DNA from: Whalleya microplaca
Lineage: Eukaryota > Ascomycota > Sordariomycetes > Xylariales > Xylariaceae
Direction: 5' to 3'
Assembly (NCBI GenBank): GCA_022497155.1
Contig: MU385789.1
Location: forward strand, 1 to 64,000
DNA: 64,000 bases
In this document: in pieces, positions 1 to 12,059 of the stretch
How positions within the stretch are numbered: position 1 is the first letter of the stretch
How the letters are laid out: each line of letters begins with the position of its first letter
The notes under the pieces: generated by a model
What the model was told of the DNA's origin: nothing
What the model saw: the letters and a program-made list of their open reading frames with translations, nothing else
The model's database searches: none
Made by a program: the position numbers and the translations under genes

Positions 1-180
1 GGCACTCCACAGGGCAATTTACAGTGGATCTCATACCTGTATTTAGCTGACCTTTTCCCTCATATCTCCTTCACTTTTTTATCACCAGACATCACTAGAT
101 AGTCACACACACACAGCTCTGGCAGCTAATATACACTCATTTTTGACTTGATATCTCACTTTCGATTCACCTTAACACCC
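1..180. other. non-RIPed left flank, no gene seen
   Basis: This stretch has ordinary base composition, a short CA run near 105-120 and no coding signal. It ends abruptly where the AT-rich block begins at 181 with TGTCCTAAGACA, which looks like the first bases of an LTR. Confidence 0.5.
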
Positions 181-3100
181 TGTCCTAAGACAATATGTTA
201 AGTAACTTTTAGCGTCGCTAAAAAAAATAACGATATCGTTAATAAATGCTCGGTAAAAATCCGAGTACAAATGTAGCAATTTATTTATATACTTTTAAAT
301 ATATGTTAAAAAGTTCCGAAATTTTATTAAAGCTACTATAAATCGTTTAAGGCCTTTATAGCTAATTACGGTAAATTTATCTTAAAAATTCTTATAAATT
401 TTAAACTGATAAAAAAATAATGTGGCGTTAATAACTATAATGTAATATTTTCTTTTTAGGGATGCGATTATTTCGGACTATAAGGGTAAAAGGTAATTAT
501 CGGGAATAGCCAGTTTATTTAAGCTATATAAATCGATAATTACCTTTTTTTTTAATGTTCTTTTTAATATGCGCTATATCACGAAAAGTAGATATACGAA
601 AAGTATAAGGTTTTCCGCCTATTTTATCCGATTTTAGGTATGTAGTTTATTATATATATTGTTAACTATTTTTTAGTTTTTTTTAGAAAAGGGGTATTTA
701 CGCGTATTTAGCCGTTAATTTTGCCAACTTTCTATAAGTAGAATTTTTATTTGCTAGTTTTCGGGAATATTAATTGTTTTTTAATTAGTTTATAATTTCG
801 GGTATTTACTAATAAAATTGTAAAGCTTATTTATGTATATAGCGTTTTTTATGTAAATATATATTTCTTTTAAAGTTAATTTTTCTAGAAAGTCGGGTAG
901 TTTTTTAATTCCCGATATTATATGGATATTAGGTATGCGGGGTTTTTTAAAGTTATCGCTATACGGGTTTTCCGATAGTGACTTTATTAGTTATATAATG
1001 CTATAAACTGTATCCGATAGCGGGGTATTACTGATAAAAGCTTGGGTATTATTCGAAAGGTTTAAGCACTTATGCCCTATTATATTAATAGGTGGATTTA
1101 TGCCAGGGTTATCGGAAATTGCGAATAATATGTTGGGGTTTATATTAAATTTTATATTTAGTGGTATTACTGTCGATATATCTAGTATTTTAATGTATTT
1201 AAGATTTTATTATATAGCGTATATAGGGATGTTTGGAGTTATAATATAAGTAGGTATATTATTTCTTAAAAATGGGTTTATAGGGTTACCGATAGCTTAT
1301 ATATAGTTTATAGTGTTTAATTCGGGCATTATAGCTATTATTGCTATACTTATTACCGGCTTTAATACTAGGGAAGCACTTATTAGGGAGATAATAAATG
1401 ATGTAAGGCTTGCTGTTATTATTAAGGCCTTAAGACTTTTTTTTTATATATTTATAAAGTATCCGCTATTAATTATTTTTTTTATTAAACCTATTTTGGT
1501 GTTTTTAAAAATAGTTATTTGCCTATTTAACTCGTTCCGAGCTGCGACTATTTATGGCGTTTTAGCGTCGATAATTATATTTATAATTGTAATATAATAT
1601 AATATAAAAAAAAAGCTGCGATTATTTAGTAATAGTTTGTAGTTTATTTAGATATATGCGGATTTTCTTAGCTAGAGCGTAATTTTTCTTATATTTATAA
1701 CTTTTTTTTTATATAGTTAATTGTATATAACATATTTAAAGTTTATTATAAATCTGTTAAGTGTCCCGAATGAAATTATTAAACCCTTATAACTAATATT
1801 AGCTTTATATAAGTTAAGTATATTATTTTTAATTAAAATATTAGGTTAAAATTTATCGTTTATAACTTATTTTTTTTTCGTAAATTGTATAAGTGTTAGA
1901 TGCCCTTTAGTATTATACCTTATAAAGTAAAAAAAGAAGCGCGCTTATCCGAATGACTTGATTAATTTCTTCCCGATTTCTTTTAGTATTTTAAAGAATG
2001 GTATAATAAAATATTTAAAAGTTTCCAAGTATTTTTTCTTAATTATTATTTAACCTATCCCCGGGTTAATATATATTATTATAATTAGGCTATTTAGTTA
2101 TGCCTAGGCTTTAACGCGAAAGTAAGTATAACTAGATTTTAAATAAATATTAGGAGGGTTTATAGAAGGAGCTTTTTTAATAATAGGTCCGCTATTTATT
2201 TCCTCCGCTAGTAATTTCTACTGTGCGATTTTTTTTGGAAATAACTTTAAAGGATTTAGTAATAGCTAAATTTATTTAGCCTTTACGTCGTTATACGTTT
2301 TCAAATAACGAAATAGCTTATTCCGGGACGTAAAAATTTAATAGTAATACTTATATATCTATTAAATTAAATTTAATAGGGATAAGGTTTAAATAATTTT
2401 TCTGGCTTTATTTAATAAGCATATTTCTTTATGTCTTTTAAAGAGCTGCCGTATATTAAATGTCTTACTATAGTGTTTATAAATAGTTAATATATTAAGT
2501 ATTAAAAATGCCCGTTCGTAGTTTAATATTATATTTAATTTGGCATTATTTAATAAAACGCTTGACTTTTTTACGCTTATATTATTAGCAAAATATATTT
2601 TATTATATCCCTAGTTATAATTATAATAATTATTTCCTTAATTAACGTCGCGGGATTAATTATTACGTCGGTTAAAACTTCGGTAATTAAGTTTATATAT
2701 ATTAAGGTATCCTTTAGGCGCTTTATTATTATAGCGCCTATTGCCGCGTGTGTTACCCTAACGATCGCGTGTGTTATTATCGCGTTTATCCCTGTCGCGT
2801 TTGTTGTAGTTATTTCGATTACGGTTACCTCGATTATCCCGATCGTAATCCCGGCGCTCCCGAATATCCGATCGGTATTTATTATCGGTATATCGGTTGT
2901 TACTGTTTTAATAGCGTTACTCTTTTTCGCGAATACGGTTACGTTATCGATTTTTTAACTAATAACGATTGCGATTGTTATTTTATTATAAGGTTTTGGG
3001 GTAATTTTATTAAGAACGATCTTTTAATGTTAGTAAAAATAGTGTATGTAATTTAATGATATATAAATAAACAGTGGCGGCTAAACTAATTAGTAATAGC

Positions 3101-4310
3101 TTAGATTTTTTTATTATTTATATATATATAATAAGAGTTTTATTTTTTCGTAATGCGCGAAAAAATTCTTTAATATTGAGAGATATTTATAACTATATTT
3201 ATATTATTACTTTATATTAATTACGATTATTTTTAGCTAATATACCTATAGCTTATATATATTATAATTTTTTTTAAATATATTATATTAATATAGATTT
3301 ATTTCGTGTAATATTTTTAAAAATTAAGCTGGAGTTTATAAAACGTTTTATAATAATTATGGGTTTTAATATAAATCTTTCTATTAGGGTTTTAATTATA
3401 GCTTTTAATTTTAATGTACGTAAATTTTTACGTCGCTATTATATTAGCTTATTATTTTATTATAAAATTATTGCTTTATTTAGTAATATTTGTTATAAAG
3501 ATTGTATTTATTTCTTGTTATTTTATTTTATATTATTATCCTTTAGAAATATATTAATCCGTTTTTAAAAGTTAAAGACGTTAGTAAATATAAGGGTATA
3601 ATTGTTAATTATTATTCCGATATTATTCGGGTTATTATAGTATAAATTAAACTGCCTAATGTCTTCTCGCTTAAGCTTAAGGGAGTTATGCCTAAATCTT
3701 TATATCTGGTTGCTTAAATCTTTAGGTGGGGTAAGGCTATTAAATTGCCTTTATTTCGAGCTTAAACCTACATTTAGGCCTAAATTTATACCTAAGCCGA
3801 GAAAACCGGATAATGTATACGCCCGCTAATCTGAAGCTATATTTAGTAATACTTTTAACGGGATTTTTTTTTGTGTACGTTAAAAGTCGATAAAGCTATC
3901 TAGTTTAAATATTGTCGAAATGATTTTATTAACGCTACTTTCAATACTAGCTAGGTATTTATTGATTTTTATAAATCGTTAGTTATTATTGGTAAGTTTT
4001 ATATTTAAAAATTTAATTATTTTAGTATTATTGCCGAATTTCTTTGGTTATATTAGCTGAGGAAGTGCGTTAAAGGTATGCGAATCCCTGGGTTAATCGG
4101 GTGGATCGTTTCTCTCGTTATTTAGGTTAGGTATATTTTACGGCTGCTTTAATATCGATATATTAGCGCCAGTATAACGATTATGTAATTATATTATCGC
4201 AAATCTATAATAGAAATAGTATATTTTATATAGCTAAATATAAATAAAAGAAACGAAATAAAGGAGGCGTAAATAAATTAGCGGTGAAAGCTATATAAAA
4301 GTTTTTATGT

Positions 4311-4675
4311 ACTTAAGTTCGGCAGGTTTTTTTAAATAATAAGGTTATTATATATATTTAAGTTCGGTATAGTTTAAGCTTTTTTAACGTTTATATATAA
4401 AAAGCTATATACTTAAGTTTTATAACTGCTTATACTAGGATCCGGGGGTATAAATGTAACTTAAGTCTTAGCTTTACCTAAGTTCGGACCTATTATTTAA
4501 CGTTATAAATAAAGGTAATGAACTTGCTTAAAAGCTTATATACGCCTGCGATCGGTATATTAATGTAAATAAAAGAAAGGTGATAAAGAAATGACGTATA
4601 AAAGAGGTTGCGTGAATTATTTACTTAAGTTCGATAATTTTAACGCGTTTTTATCGTTATTTACCTAAATTTAAT
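4311..4675 (+). repeat. degenerate short-motif repeat (ACTTAAGTTCGG)
   Basis: The motif ACTTAAGTTCGG or a mutated form of it recurs near 4311, 4357, 4411, 4459, 4478, 4623 and 4662. Several copies are about 46-54 bases apart, and some are preceded by AAGCTATAT. It looks like a decayed minisatellite or the terminal region of a transposon inside the RIP block. Confidence 0.5.
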
Positions 4676-4867
4676 AACGAAAAAAAAATTTTTCTTATAG
4701 AAATCAAGTGAATAACTCCGTAGCTAGTGGTTGGTTTTAGTTTAGTTTAGTTTCTATAATAAAAGGTAGAGCAGGTGCTACCATTTAATATAAAAGATCA
4801 AGGGTGTATAAGAATAATGTAAATAAATAAAAATAATAATAATAAAAGGAAAGAAAAACCTTTATAG

Positions 4868-4886
4868 CTATAGCCGAAGGCTATAG
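4868..4886. other. perfect hairpin, GAA loop
   Basis: Stem CTATAGCC and GGCTATAG (8 bp) enclose GAA. Two other GAA-loop hairpins lie at 9580 and near 22352. Confidence 0.6.
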
Positions 4887-4935
4887 TTTTTAATATAAGT
4901 ATGTGCCTTATTTAATCTATTTATTTTATTTATAA

Positions 4936-4972
4936 GTGGGGTCACTAGGTGACCCGCTGCCAAGTGACCCCG
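4936..4972. repeat. GC-rich palindrome, possible abutting TIR ends
   Basis: GGGTCAC (4939-4945), TAG and GTGACCC (4949-4955) form a perfect hairpin. A second GTGACCCC at 4964-4971 can also pair with GGGGTCAC at 4938-4945. It is a GC-rich island in an otherwise AT-saturated block and sits where the RIP strand bias changes, so it may mark the junction of two elements. The match to pogo/Fot1-like terminal repeats is from memory and uncertain. Confidence 0.5.
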
Positions 4973-7516
4973 CTGCTATAGCGTATCACTTCCTCTTTAT
5001 TAAATTAATAGTATTACAGGTATTAAGTTATATTTCGGCATTAGTTACGCAATTTCACTTAATAAAACTAAAGATATATTACTTTAGGTAATAAAGGCCC
5101 TTAATTATTTACGCCGTAAGCTCGAAATTCCCCGTTAGCTATATATTATTATAACAGATTTTTAGACCTTTAAAAAGAACGCTATTAATACCGTATAAAA
5201 TAAATTACAGTAGTAATTATATATATAATATATTATAAAAAACGTTCGAGCCGGCATTCGAATATAATAAAAAGACATACTTTTTTAGAAATTTCGTCCG
5301 ATTGCTATCACTAGTTTATTATTTTTTAATAGCATTATTTACGCTACTTAATATATAAGTAAAGAAACCGCGGTAGCGCTACAAGCTAAAGATACCGTTA
5401 AAAAGCCTTTAAATCTAAATTTAATATAATATTTAGCTATAAAAATAGCCCAAATTAAATCCCGTTATTATAATAATAAGCCGGCTATTAAATATATCCC
5501 TAATAATATATTAACTTTATAAAAGCATATTATTTATACTTTAAACGCCAATAAATATAAGAAACACTAATAGGACTTTAAAAAAACCTTTAATAATTAA
5601 CCGGCTATTATTTTTTATCTTAAATATATATATATAGATTTCCGGCAGTAATAATATTATTATTACATTAAGAAATATCGGAATTATAGCGTTATTAATA
5701 GTTTAAAATCCGAAAGCAGCCATTTTAAAATTTAAAATTATTTAAGTAATCTTACCGCTAATTTAAATACGCTAGTTAATATTATTAGTTTAATTAACAA
5801 AATCAAAAAGCGGAAATATAAAAACGCATTAAAACGTTAATAATAATAAACCGGCACGTCTTTTCTTAACAGCAAAATATTTTTTAATAAAAACGTAAAG
5901 TTTAAAATTATAATACCGGCACTTAAAGTAATATATCGGCAATATCTTTTTATTATTAACGCTCGGAAAAAGAAATTATTTAAATTTACTTATTTAAGTA
6001 ACTTTAAATAATAGATAAGTATCTTTTATTAATACCAGTTATATTAATAATTAATTATTATTATTAGAGAATAAAAAAATACAAAAACTATAAATACTCG
6101 GGAAGGTTAACATTTTAAAATATTAAATTTTAATTTATAATATTACCTTATAATAAATTTAATAAGTAATCCCTATATTAATTATATAATCCAAATACTT
6201 TATTAATTATATTATAATAGGCCGAAATAAATCCTCTCCTTTTTATTAGAAATCCTTTTACGCGTTTAAAGCACTACCTTCGCCCTTAAAATTTACGCAC
6301 ACGAACCGAAACTTATTTTAACAATAATCGAATACACGTTTAATTATAGTTTATTTAAAACAGCGGCCGCCGTATGCCATTATATAAAAAATTTTTACTA
6401 TAAAAAGGTAGCGCCGCAAAAAAATTACAAAATATTTAATAAATTAGCCGCGACTTACGGCAATAAGCTACAACTATTAAATCACAGGGAATTATTAAAA
6501 ATTAACAAATAGAAAAAATCACATAATATATTTAAAAATACCTAAATATATAACAAATAGTAGCAGCGTTATTAATAGTGCCTTAGCCGATACCTTTAAC
6601 GCCGTACGGGCTATATTAATAACTACTTACACCGTTAACGATACCCTTAATAACGCCGCTAATCGGTTAGGCGCCGGTAACCCTTAGGCTTATAATAGGA
6701 ATGCCTCTTCCACCGCTATCACGCTTATAACAAGTGGCACTAATAATAAACTCACAGCCGTTATATTTATAATTACAATACGCAAGCATAATTAACAGCT
6801 TAAAAGGTTATTCACAAGGGCAGTAGTAAGGTTAGCGGTAGCAAGGTTAACAGTTAGGGTGACGGCTAAGTTAAAAATAAATATAACAAGGTCGATATTA
6901 TAATTATTACCGCTATTATAACTAAATCCTTTAATAAATAACAACTTTAAGTATTAAAACGTAAAATTTATCGAAAATTTATTATAAGTTTAACTTATTA
7001 TATAAGGGACTGCTATATAAATCGAAAAAAACACGCTTATTAAAAAATTACATGTCTTATTTACTCGGAATTAACACATTTCGAGAGATTTAAAAACATC
7101 CCTTAACTTTTAACGCGTACCGTATTTACATTTTACAAAACAAGGATCGATACTAATCTACATACTAATTTAAGTAGTAACTAGTATTAACGTATGTTAG
7201 CGTAATCCTAAATAGAAACAAGGGAATTGTAGGAAAAAATAAAGGGAATTCTAGGTGGGGCGTGACATACTGGTAACTGTGGAGTGATAAGGAGGTGTCA
7301 GAACCTTAATAACTAAAACAGGCCCTGAGAGCCTGAGAACACGAAAGGAAAAACGGAGTGCAATTTCTCCATGGCCCGCCCAATACGAGATGGATTATAT
7401 CCCAGGGGCTAATAAGCATTGCCGGCTCCGCATATGCAATTCGGCCCCATCCACGAATCGGGTATTGATGAGCCTCAATCAGAGATCAGAGACTCACAAC
7501 GCGAGATGGGTTCGAG

Positions 7517-7522
7517 TATAAA
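7517..7522 (+). promoter_or_regulatory. TATA box of the 7639 secreted-protein gene
   Basis: TATAAA lies about 120 bases upstream of the ATG. It is followed by a C/A-rich leader (7555-7638) typical of strongly expressed fungal genes. Confidence 0.6.
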
Positions 7523-7638
7523 GACTCTTGATGTTCTCATCCGATGAGCAATTTGCATCCAGCATCACAACATCAGACACTCGTTCAACTATCAATACAA
7601 CAACTCCCTTCGTTTAACAACGCCAAAAAACCATCAAA

Positions 7639-8136
7639 ATGAAGTTCTCCGCTACCATCCTCTTCGCCGCTGCCGCCTCCGCGGCCGCCATTGACAAGCG
7701 CGATGCCCTCTTCACGGTCTCTGACTTCGAAGCTGGCTGCATCCCTCACAGCAGCCAATGCCAGTGAGTAAAACCTATAATGCATTCATACATTGAAATA
7801 CTTCAGGAATCTAACCTATACATCTATAGATACTCCTTCGGCGTCCTTCAGAAGGGCACCATGGAGACCACTCCTGTCAAGTGCAGCGCCATGCTCACCA
7901 GCAACAACTCTCTCCCCGATGTCAAGGAGGGCGAGGGCAAGTGCGAGGGCTCAGCCCGCACTTTCACCGTCACCCGCGGCTCCGATGGTCTGACCCTGAC
8001 TGTCACCCAGCCAGTCACCCCCTCCAGCGACCAGAGCGCCTCTCACTTGATCCCCAACAACCAGATCACCAAGGCCACCCAGCCTAACGCTGAAGTTGAG
8101 AGCTACACTGGCGACAAGAGCTTCGACCTGAACTAA
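7639..8136 (+). CDS. small secreted protein, 143 aa
   Basis: Two exons, 7639-7763 and 7830-8136, are joined across a 66-bp GTGAGT...TAG intron with a CTAAC branch site; the split codon is CA|A (Gln42). The product starts with an Ala-rich signal peptide (about residues 1-17), followed by a Lys-Arg pair at 20-21 that could be a Kex2 site. The mature part is about 120 aa, polar and Ser/Thr-rich. It has four cysteines: two in GCIPHSSQC before the intron and one each in the KCS and KCEG motifs, so two disulphides are possible. It recalls fungal secreted proteins sometimes annotated as hypersensitive-response-inducing, but that is a weak memory match. A TATA box and leader are present. It lies only about 370 bases from the RIP block, a typical effector-gene setting. 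Confidence 0.85.
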
Positions 8137-8648
8137 GCGCTGTCTGCGGCCTAGCCTAGATAGTTTCTGATTCAGCAAGCCTGGTGGAGTTGGTGAAACG
8201 CATGGAAGGGTAGATGAATATTGAGCAATGCCAGTCAACGAGACCATTTGCTACGAAACTTCAATGTATATCATTTATTATCTTATAGTTAATGCAGTTG
8301 TGATATGCATACCATTCCCTTCGGAATCCATGTTTGATGTAGAGCTACTCCGTTCACGCCGCTTTCCTGGGTAAAACAGCCTTTCGATTTATCATGAACT
8401 TCGTTTTGAACACGCCCTCAAAATATTTAGTCGGCGAAACTAGGGGCTTAGTCACTCACTTTGCTAAAAGGGATTTTCCTGGATGCCTAGATATCTTTAT
8501 GGGCCTAGACTAGAATGTTACGTTTCGGGCTATGTTTCTAGTATCGCGCGGCGGACCTCATAGGGCGTAGTTGATATGCAGTATTAAAATACTTCCAGGA
8601 AGAGCCTTTTTTTTGGGCCAACTACGGACGTTCCTTCATATTTATCAT

Positions 8649-8690
8649 AGTTACAGTGAGTGTAATGATCATTTAGGTGCTACCGTGATT
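8649..8690 (+). repeat. 43-bp dispersed repeat, copy 1
   Basis: AGTTACAGTG, about 15 variable bases, then ATCATTTAGGTGCTACCGTGAT. It matches 9511-9553 closely and 25760-25802 more loosely. Confidence 0.6.
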
Positions 8691-9027
8691 ACATAAGTGA
8701 TTGTCAATGAGAAAACCCGCTGTTTCTTCTAAGACATCTGCTTTGTAGCAGCTTGGGAGATATTTTTTTCAGCCGGGCTCCATTTGCTTAAGACACTATA
8801 ACTGAAACCCCTATCATGATAATATCTCAGTATACAGTAGGAACCACAAAGCAGTCGAGATGATACTTCAAGTTCTGGATAAGAAGTACGACTGTGAAGA
8901 GACTGGATAGTACGTTTTGAAAGCACCGACTTATTTTTAAGATTAATAACAGACGAACGATAGATTACAATAACTGTCCAACCTTCCCTTATCCTGTGAT
9001 ATCTTGAATGAAGTACAGAGATGTGTG

Positions 9028-9169
9028 GCTGTGATAATCCAGGTGGCTGGACGCCCCATAAGCTGTGGCTTGTATATACATAGTAGGAGGTTCTCCCTCC
9101 TAGACTCTAGTGATGATACTTCCCTAATAATAACTACTATGATACTCATAACTTGCGTCTAGTTCAACA
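9028..9169 (-). mobile_element. LTR-like repeat fragment, copy A (minus)
   Basis: Read on the minus strand this begins TGTTGAACTAGACGCAAG and runs through GTATCAT, an AGAGTC-GAGG block and GCCACAGCTT to a CCACCTGGATTAT motif. It matches 25983-26114 and 41213-41602. The TG start suggests the 5' end of an LTR. The 3' end could not be fixed, and related sequence may continue leftward toward 8730. Confidence 0.65.
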
Positions 9170-9510
9170 TGGCATAATATATCGACTGTTACCACCTGAG
9201 GAAGCGCAAATTTATGATATCGCTGTCGCGATAATTTATCTATATAGGTGAGATGGCCAATATCGAACCATTAGATGTTAACAAATGCGCCCTCACTATT
9301 ATGCAGTAGTTAAAGGTTCTATAAAATGTGGTAAACTATTGTTGAATCATGATTCTTGCTTGGAACCTATATCCCGCGATGGCTAGACCCTTCCCATAAC
9401 AGCTTACATGTTGATTCAGTCGAATATGGTCATGCTCTTAACAGACTACGAAGAATCTGGTTACGGGATATGTACCCTTAGACGAAAGTTTCTGGACTAT
9501 ATAGTTATCA

Positions 9511-9553
9511 CAGTTACAGTGTGTGCAAAGATCATTTAGGTGCTGCCGTGATC
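9511..9553 (+). repeat. 43-bp dispersed repeat, copy 2
   Basis: CAGTTACAGTGTGTGC, then AAAGATCATTTAGGTGCTG and CCGTGATC. It differs from the copy at 8649 by only a few bases. Confidence 0.6.
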
Positions 9554-9579
9554 ATTCTAGTAAAATTGTGTAAAGATCT

Positions 9580-9596
9580 AAGATCCGAAGGATCTT
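9580..9596. other. perfect hairpin, GAA loop
   Basis: Stem AAGATCC and GGATCTT (7 bp) enclose GAA, about 30 bases after a dispersed-repeat copy. Confidence 0.5.
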
Positions 9597-11868
9597 CTAG
9601 TTACAGAAGATCTCTTTTAAGCCTATTATCGTGACAATAGTCTTATGGGATACGCAGCTACATAAAATGATGTATTTAAGAAATGTAGTATCGTTAAGTT
9701 CATTTATAATCTGGGAACGTAGGCTGAGAAGCACTGCGACTATTGAAGGTTATTAGTTTCACCAAGAGACTAACTGGATGAACAAGTGTATAAACTCTAG
9801 GATAAATTCTTAGACCCCTCGCTTATGCGAATTGCATGAACAGTGGTAACTTATCTTGTCCACGGATCGACCATGGCAAGAACGGTCTATTAGCCTTCAA
9901 TGTTCTTGAGGTGCTCCCTGGGGCATTCCAAGAAATACCTTCTAATGCCGTAACACTACCTATTTATTGTATATTCCGCACATACCCAGGAGCATGACAA
10001 AGCTGTGTGCGTGAGGAAGGGCACTATGATTTGTTTCTTACCAATATGCCTTCCAATTGGTTTTTCTAGGTGCCTATGTCGTATTTTGTACCCTAGAGGA
10101 AAATTGTGGGAGTGACTTTATGTATAGCTTATTGGCATAGTAGAGAAGCGGCAAGAATGATGAAGGCGGTGATGCAACCGGTGATGTAAAACCTTTCATG
10201 CAAAACTGTCAGCGAGCCATTTGATGTTTATCAGGCTTGCAACCTAGAATCATTTAACTCAAGATTTGAGGAAGATAGCGTAGCATATAGAAATTATGAG
10301 AACCCTTTTGAATAGACGCTCGCCTTTTTCCAGCATCTACGCTTCGGGCCCGTCGGTAAATTATTGCTAGTTCATTGGTTGACGTGGCTACAGTCTTACT
10401 AGGCTCCAAAATATATATTCATCAAGTCTGTACCTATGCGGTATTTCTGAGACCCTACCATTCGGCGATAAGGCGTCTTGTAAATTTGCGGCGTAGACAT
10501 ACACCATACCTAGCTTTTCTAAGTACATAACTACTTATTCGTCCATCTCATGACTAGAAGAACAAAATATCGTTAATGCGAGGACTTTGACCAGCTCCAG
10601 TCGATCATCTAGGTGCGAGACCAAGGTTAAATATAGGTAATCTTCAGAGGTATGAAGAGATCTTCCATGAAATCTGGCATCATTTGCACACACAACAGAC
10701 TACCTACCCTCATCTTGTGAGGAAGACAATACGCACTGTACATGGTAAGATGAATACATATATGTAGTACGTCTCAGTATGACTTGTCACTTGAGATTGA
10801 ATTGCCACATTTCACATGATGCGCAAGTATCTGCCAGCTCACCTGACCTTCCAGTTCATGCATGTCGCGCTTAAATCCAAAGGCGTTTGAGGTCTCCATT
10901 ACACGCCTCCTTTAGTTCAGCTCATCGCTTTCACACGCTACAACACACTGTGCATTTTACAGATAGTTTCATTCTAGAGGAATATAGGCCTTTCAGCCAC
11001 TTCACTCTTGTATGGAGCCTGAAGCACCGTGCAGCATGCCGATCTATCTATAGTATCCTCAAAGTAAGATATATAATTAATAAATTGAAAGTGATGATAT
11101 TTTACTTGGAAGCCTAGATGAGAACGTCAAGATCCTACGCGTATAGAGGAACGGACAACCTTTAATTCCCTAATAGGGTAATTGTTTGGCTGGCTCCTCG
11201 TAATCACTCGGAGTCATGCGTCTTGAGGGCACAGTAGCACCAGAGTGAGGGGGTTAATATGTTGCTTCTGGCTTGAGTAAGTGTTTGCGATCTTGTTAGG
11301 TTCAACAAAAGGTTTAACAGAGAGTAGAAGGGAGTGTGCTGATGATGAATACCGAGAAGATCACTCATTCTTCATGCCCACTCCCTGGAAGCTGATTGGA
11401 TATTGAGTCTGGTAGCCCGGTGGTAATACTGTTCAACATTCGACAATGACATCTTAGATGTTTCTGTGTGGTAGCCACTTTTCGTCTTACTTGCTTGTGT
11501 CCATTGCCAAGGCTCTGATAACATTGCTGATTAGTTTCGCATTTGGATCATGGGATTTCTTGGCCTGTCAGCATCCAAAGTCATTACATCCAAGGAAACT
11601 TATTTGCTGTACATCGGTGTTAAACTCTCTCACAGCATAACAAGTTTAGGTCCATATCTGCCCAAGAAGGCAGCCCGGAGACCGTGTATTAGCCTGATTT
11701 ATCCCATGAACCAAGGTTATACTCAAGCATCAGAGGAGCAACTCTCACCGCAAGAAGTTCAACCCAGGTACATATTCGGGGGCTAGCTAGCATGCGATTC
11801 ACAGCTGTGTAAAGTATATTTGTTTTTGCGCCATACGAAAGCTTCATCATTGGAAAGGGGCCGTCTTA

Positions 11869-11892
11869 GCGGCCGCCATGGCCGCCATGGCG
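11869..11892 (+). promoter_or_regulatory. tandem GCCGCCATG repeat upstream of the epimerase gene
   Basis: GCGGCCGCCATG is followed directly by GCCGCCATGG, about 170 bases upstream of the epimerase start. CGGCCG is a symmetrical CGG half-site pair of the kind bound by Zn2Cys6 regulators, so an operator role is possible but unproven. The ATGs in it are out of context and could act as upstream starts if transcribed. Confidence 0.3.
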
Positions 11893-12059
11893 TCGCTTGG
11901 TACCGGTATCATGGCTCCGTGTCATACCTTACGGTCGCTCACTCGAGTATTTAATGATGACCTGGCCCGGATATTTCAAAGCCTTGTTTAAATCAAATCA
12001 TAAAACCCCTATCAATCTTCGTATACACTTACAGACCTAGGCCGTTCTTTGTTGCCAAG

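Larger units (their letters stand above)
181..7267. repeat. RIP-degraded AT-rich transposon block
   Basis: About 7.1 kb of very A+T-rich sequence has stops in every frame and strong loss of CpA in its left two-thirds and of TpG in its right third, as expected of repeat-induced point mutation. No complete LTR pair could be found. The left edge (TGTCCTAAGACA) resembles the start of the LTR at 52470 after RIP-type changes. The right edge ends in GGGGCGTGACA at 7267, which could be an LTR terminus. On the minus strand, about 2745-2960 reads as an Arg/Asp/Asn/Tyr-rich stretch, reminiscent of the basic region of a retrotransposon Gag. The block probably contains at least two elements, split near 4.95 kb. 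Family assignment is inference. Confidence 0.85.
8137..12059. other. gene-poor intergenic region with repeat fragments
   Basis: No convincing gene is present in 3.9 kb. It holds the 3' end of the secreted-protein gene, two copies of a roughly 43-bp repeat (8649 and 9511), an LTR-like fragment on the minus strand (9028-9169) and a GAA-loop hairpin (9580). The short reading frames at 10887 and 11458-11786 lack splice or homology support and may be relics. The last 200 bases serve as promoter for the epimerase gene. Confidence 0.6.

Noticed and set aside
1313..1597. 94-codon frame in the left AT-rich block
   Set aside because: Ile/Phe/Leu-rich translation typical of A+T-rich noncoding DNA; no homology or start context. 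The same applies to the frames at 3359-3568 and 43750-43953.
4311..4675. possible CRISPR-like array
   Set aside because: Eukaryotic RIP-degraded DNA, irregular spacing and mutated motifs; a decayed minisatellite is far more likely.
10887..11117. 76-codon frame
   Set aside because: Isolated, no signal peptide or family match, within repeat-bearing intergenic DNA.
11458..11786. two overlapping frames suggestive of a membrane protein
   Set aside because: They cannot be joined by plausible splice sites, show no family motif and have low-quality codon use.
11866..11925. vector polylinker contamination (NotI, NcoI, KpnI and AgeI sites close together)
   Set aside because: The flanking sequence is continuous fungal promoter DNA with no vector backbone, and a GC-rich promoter repeat explains the sites.
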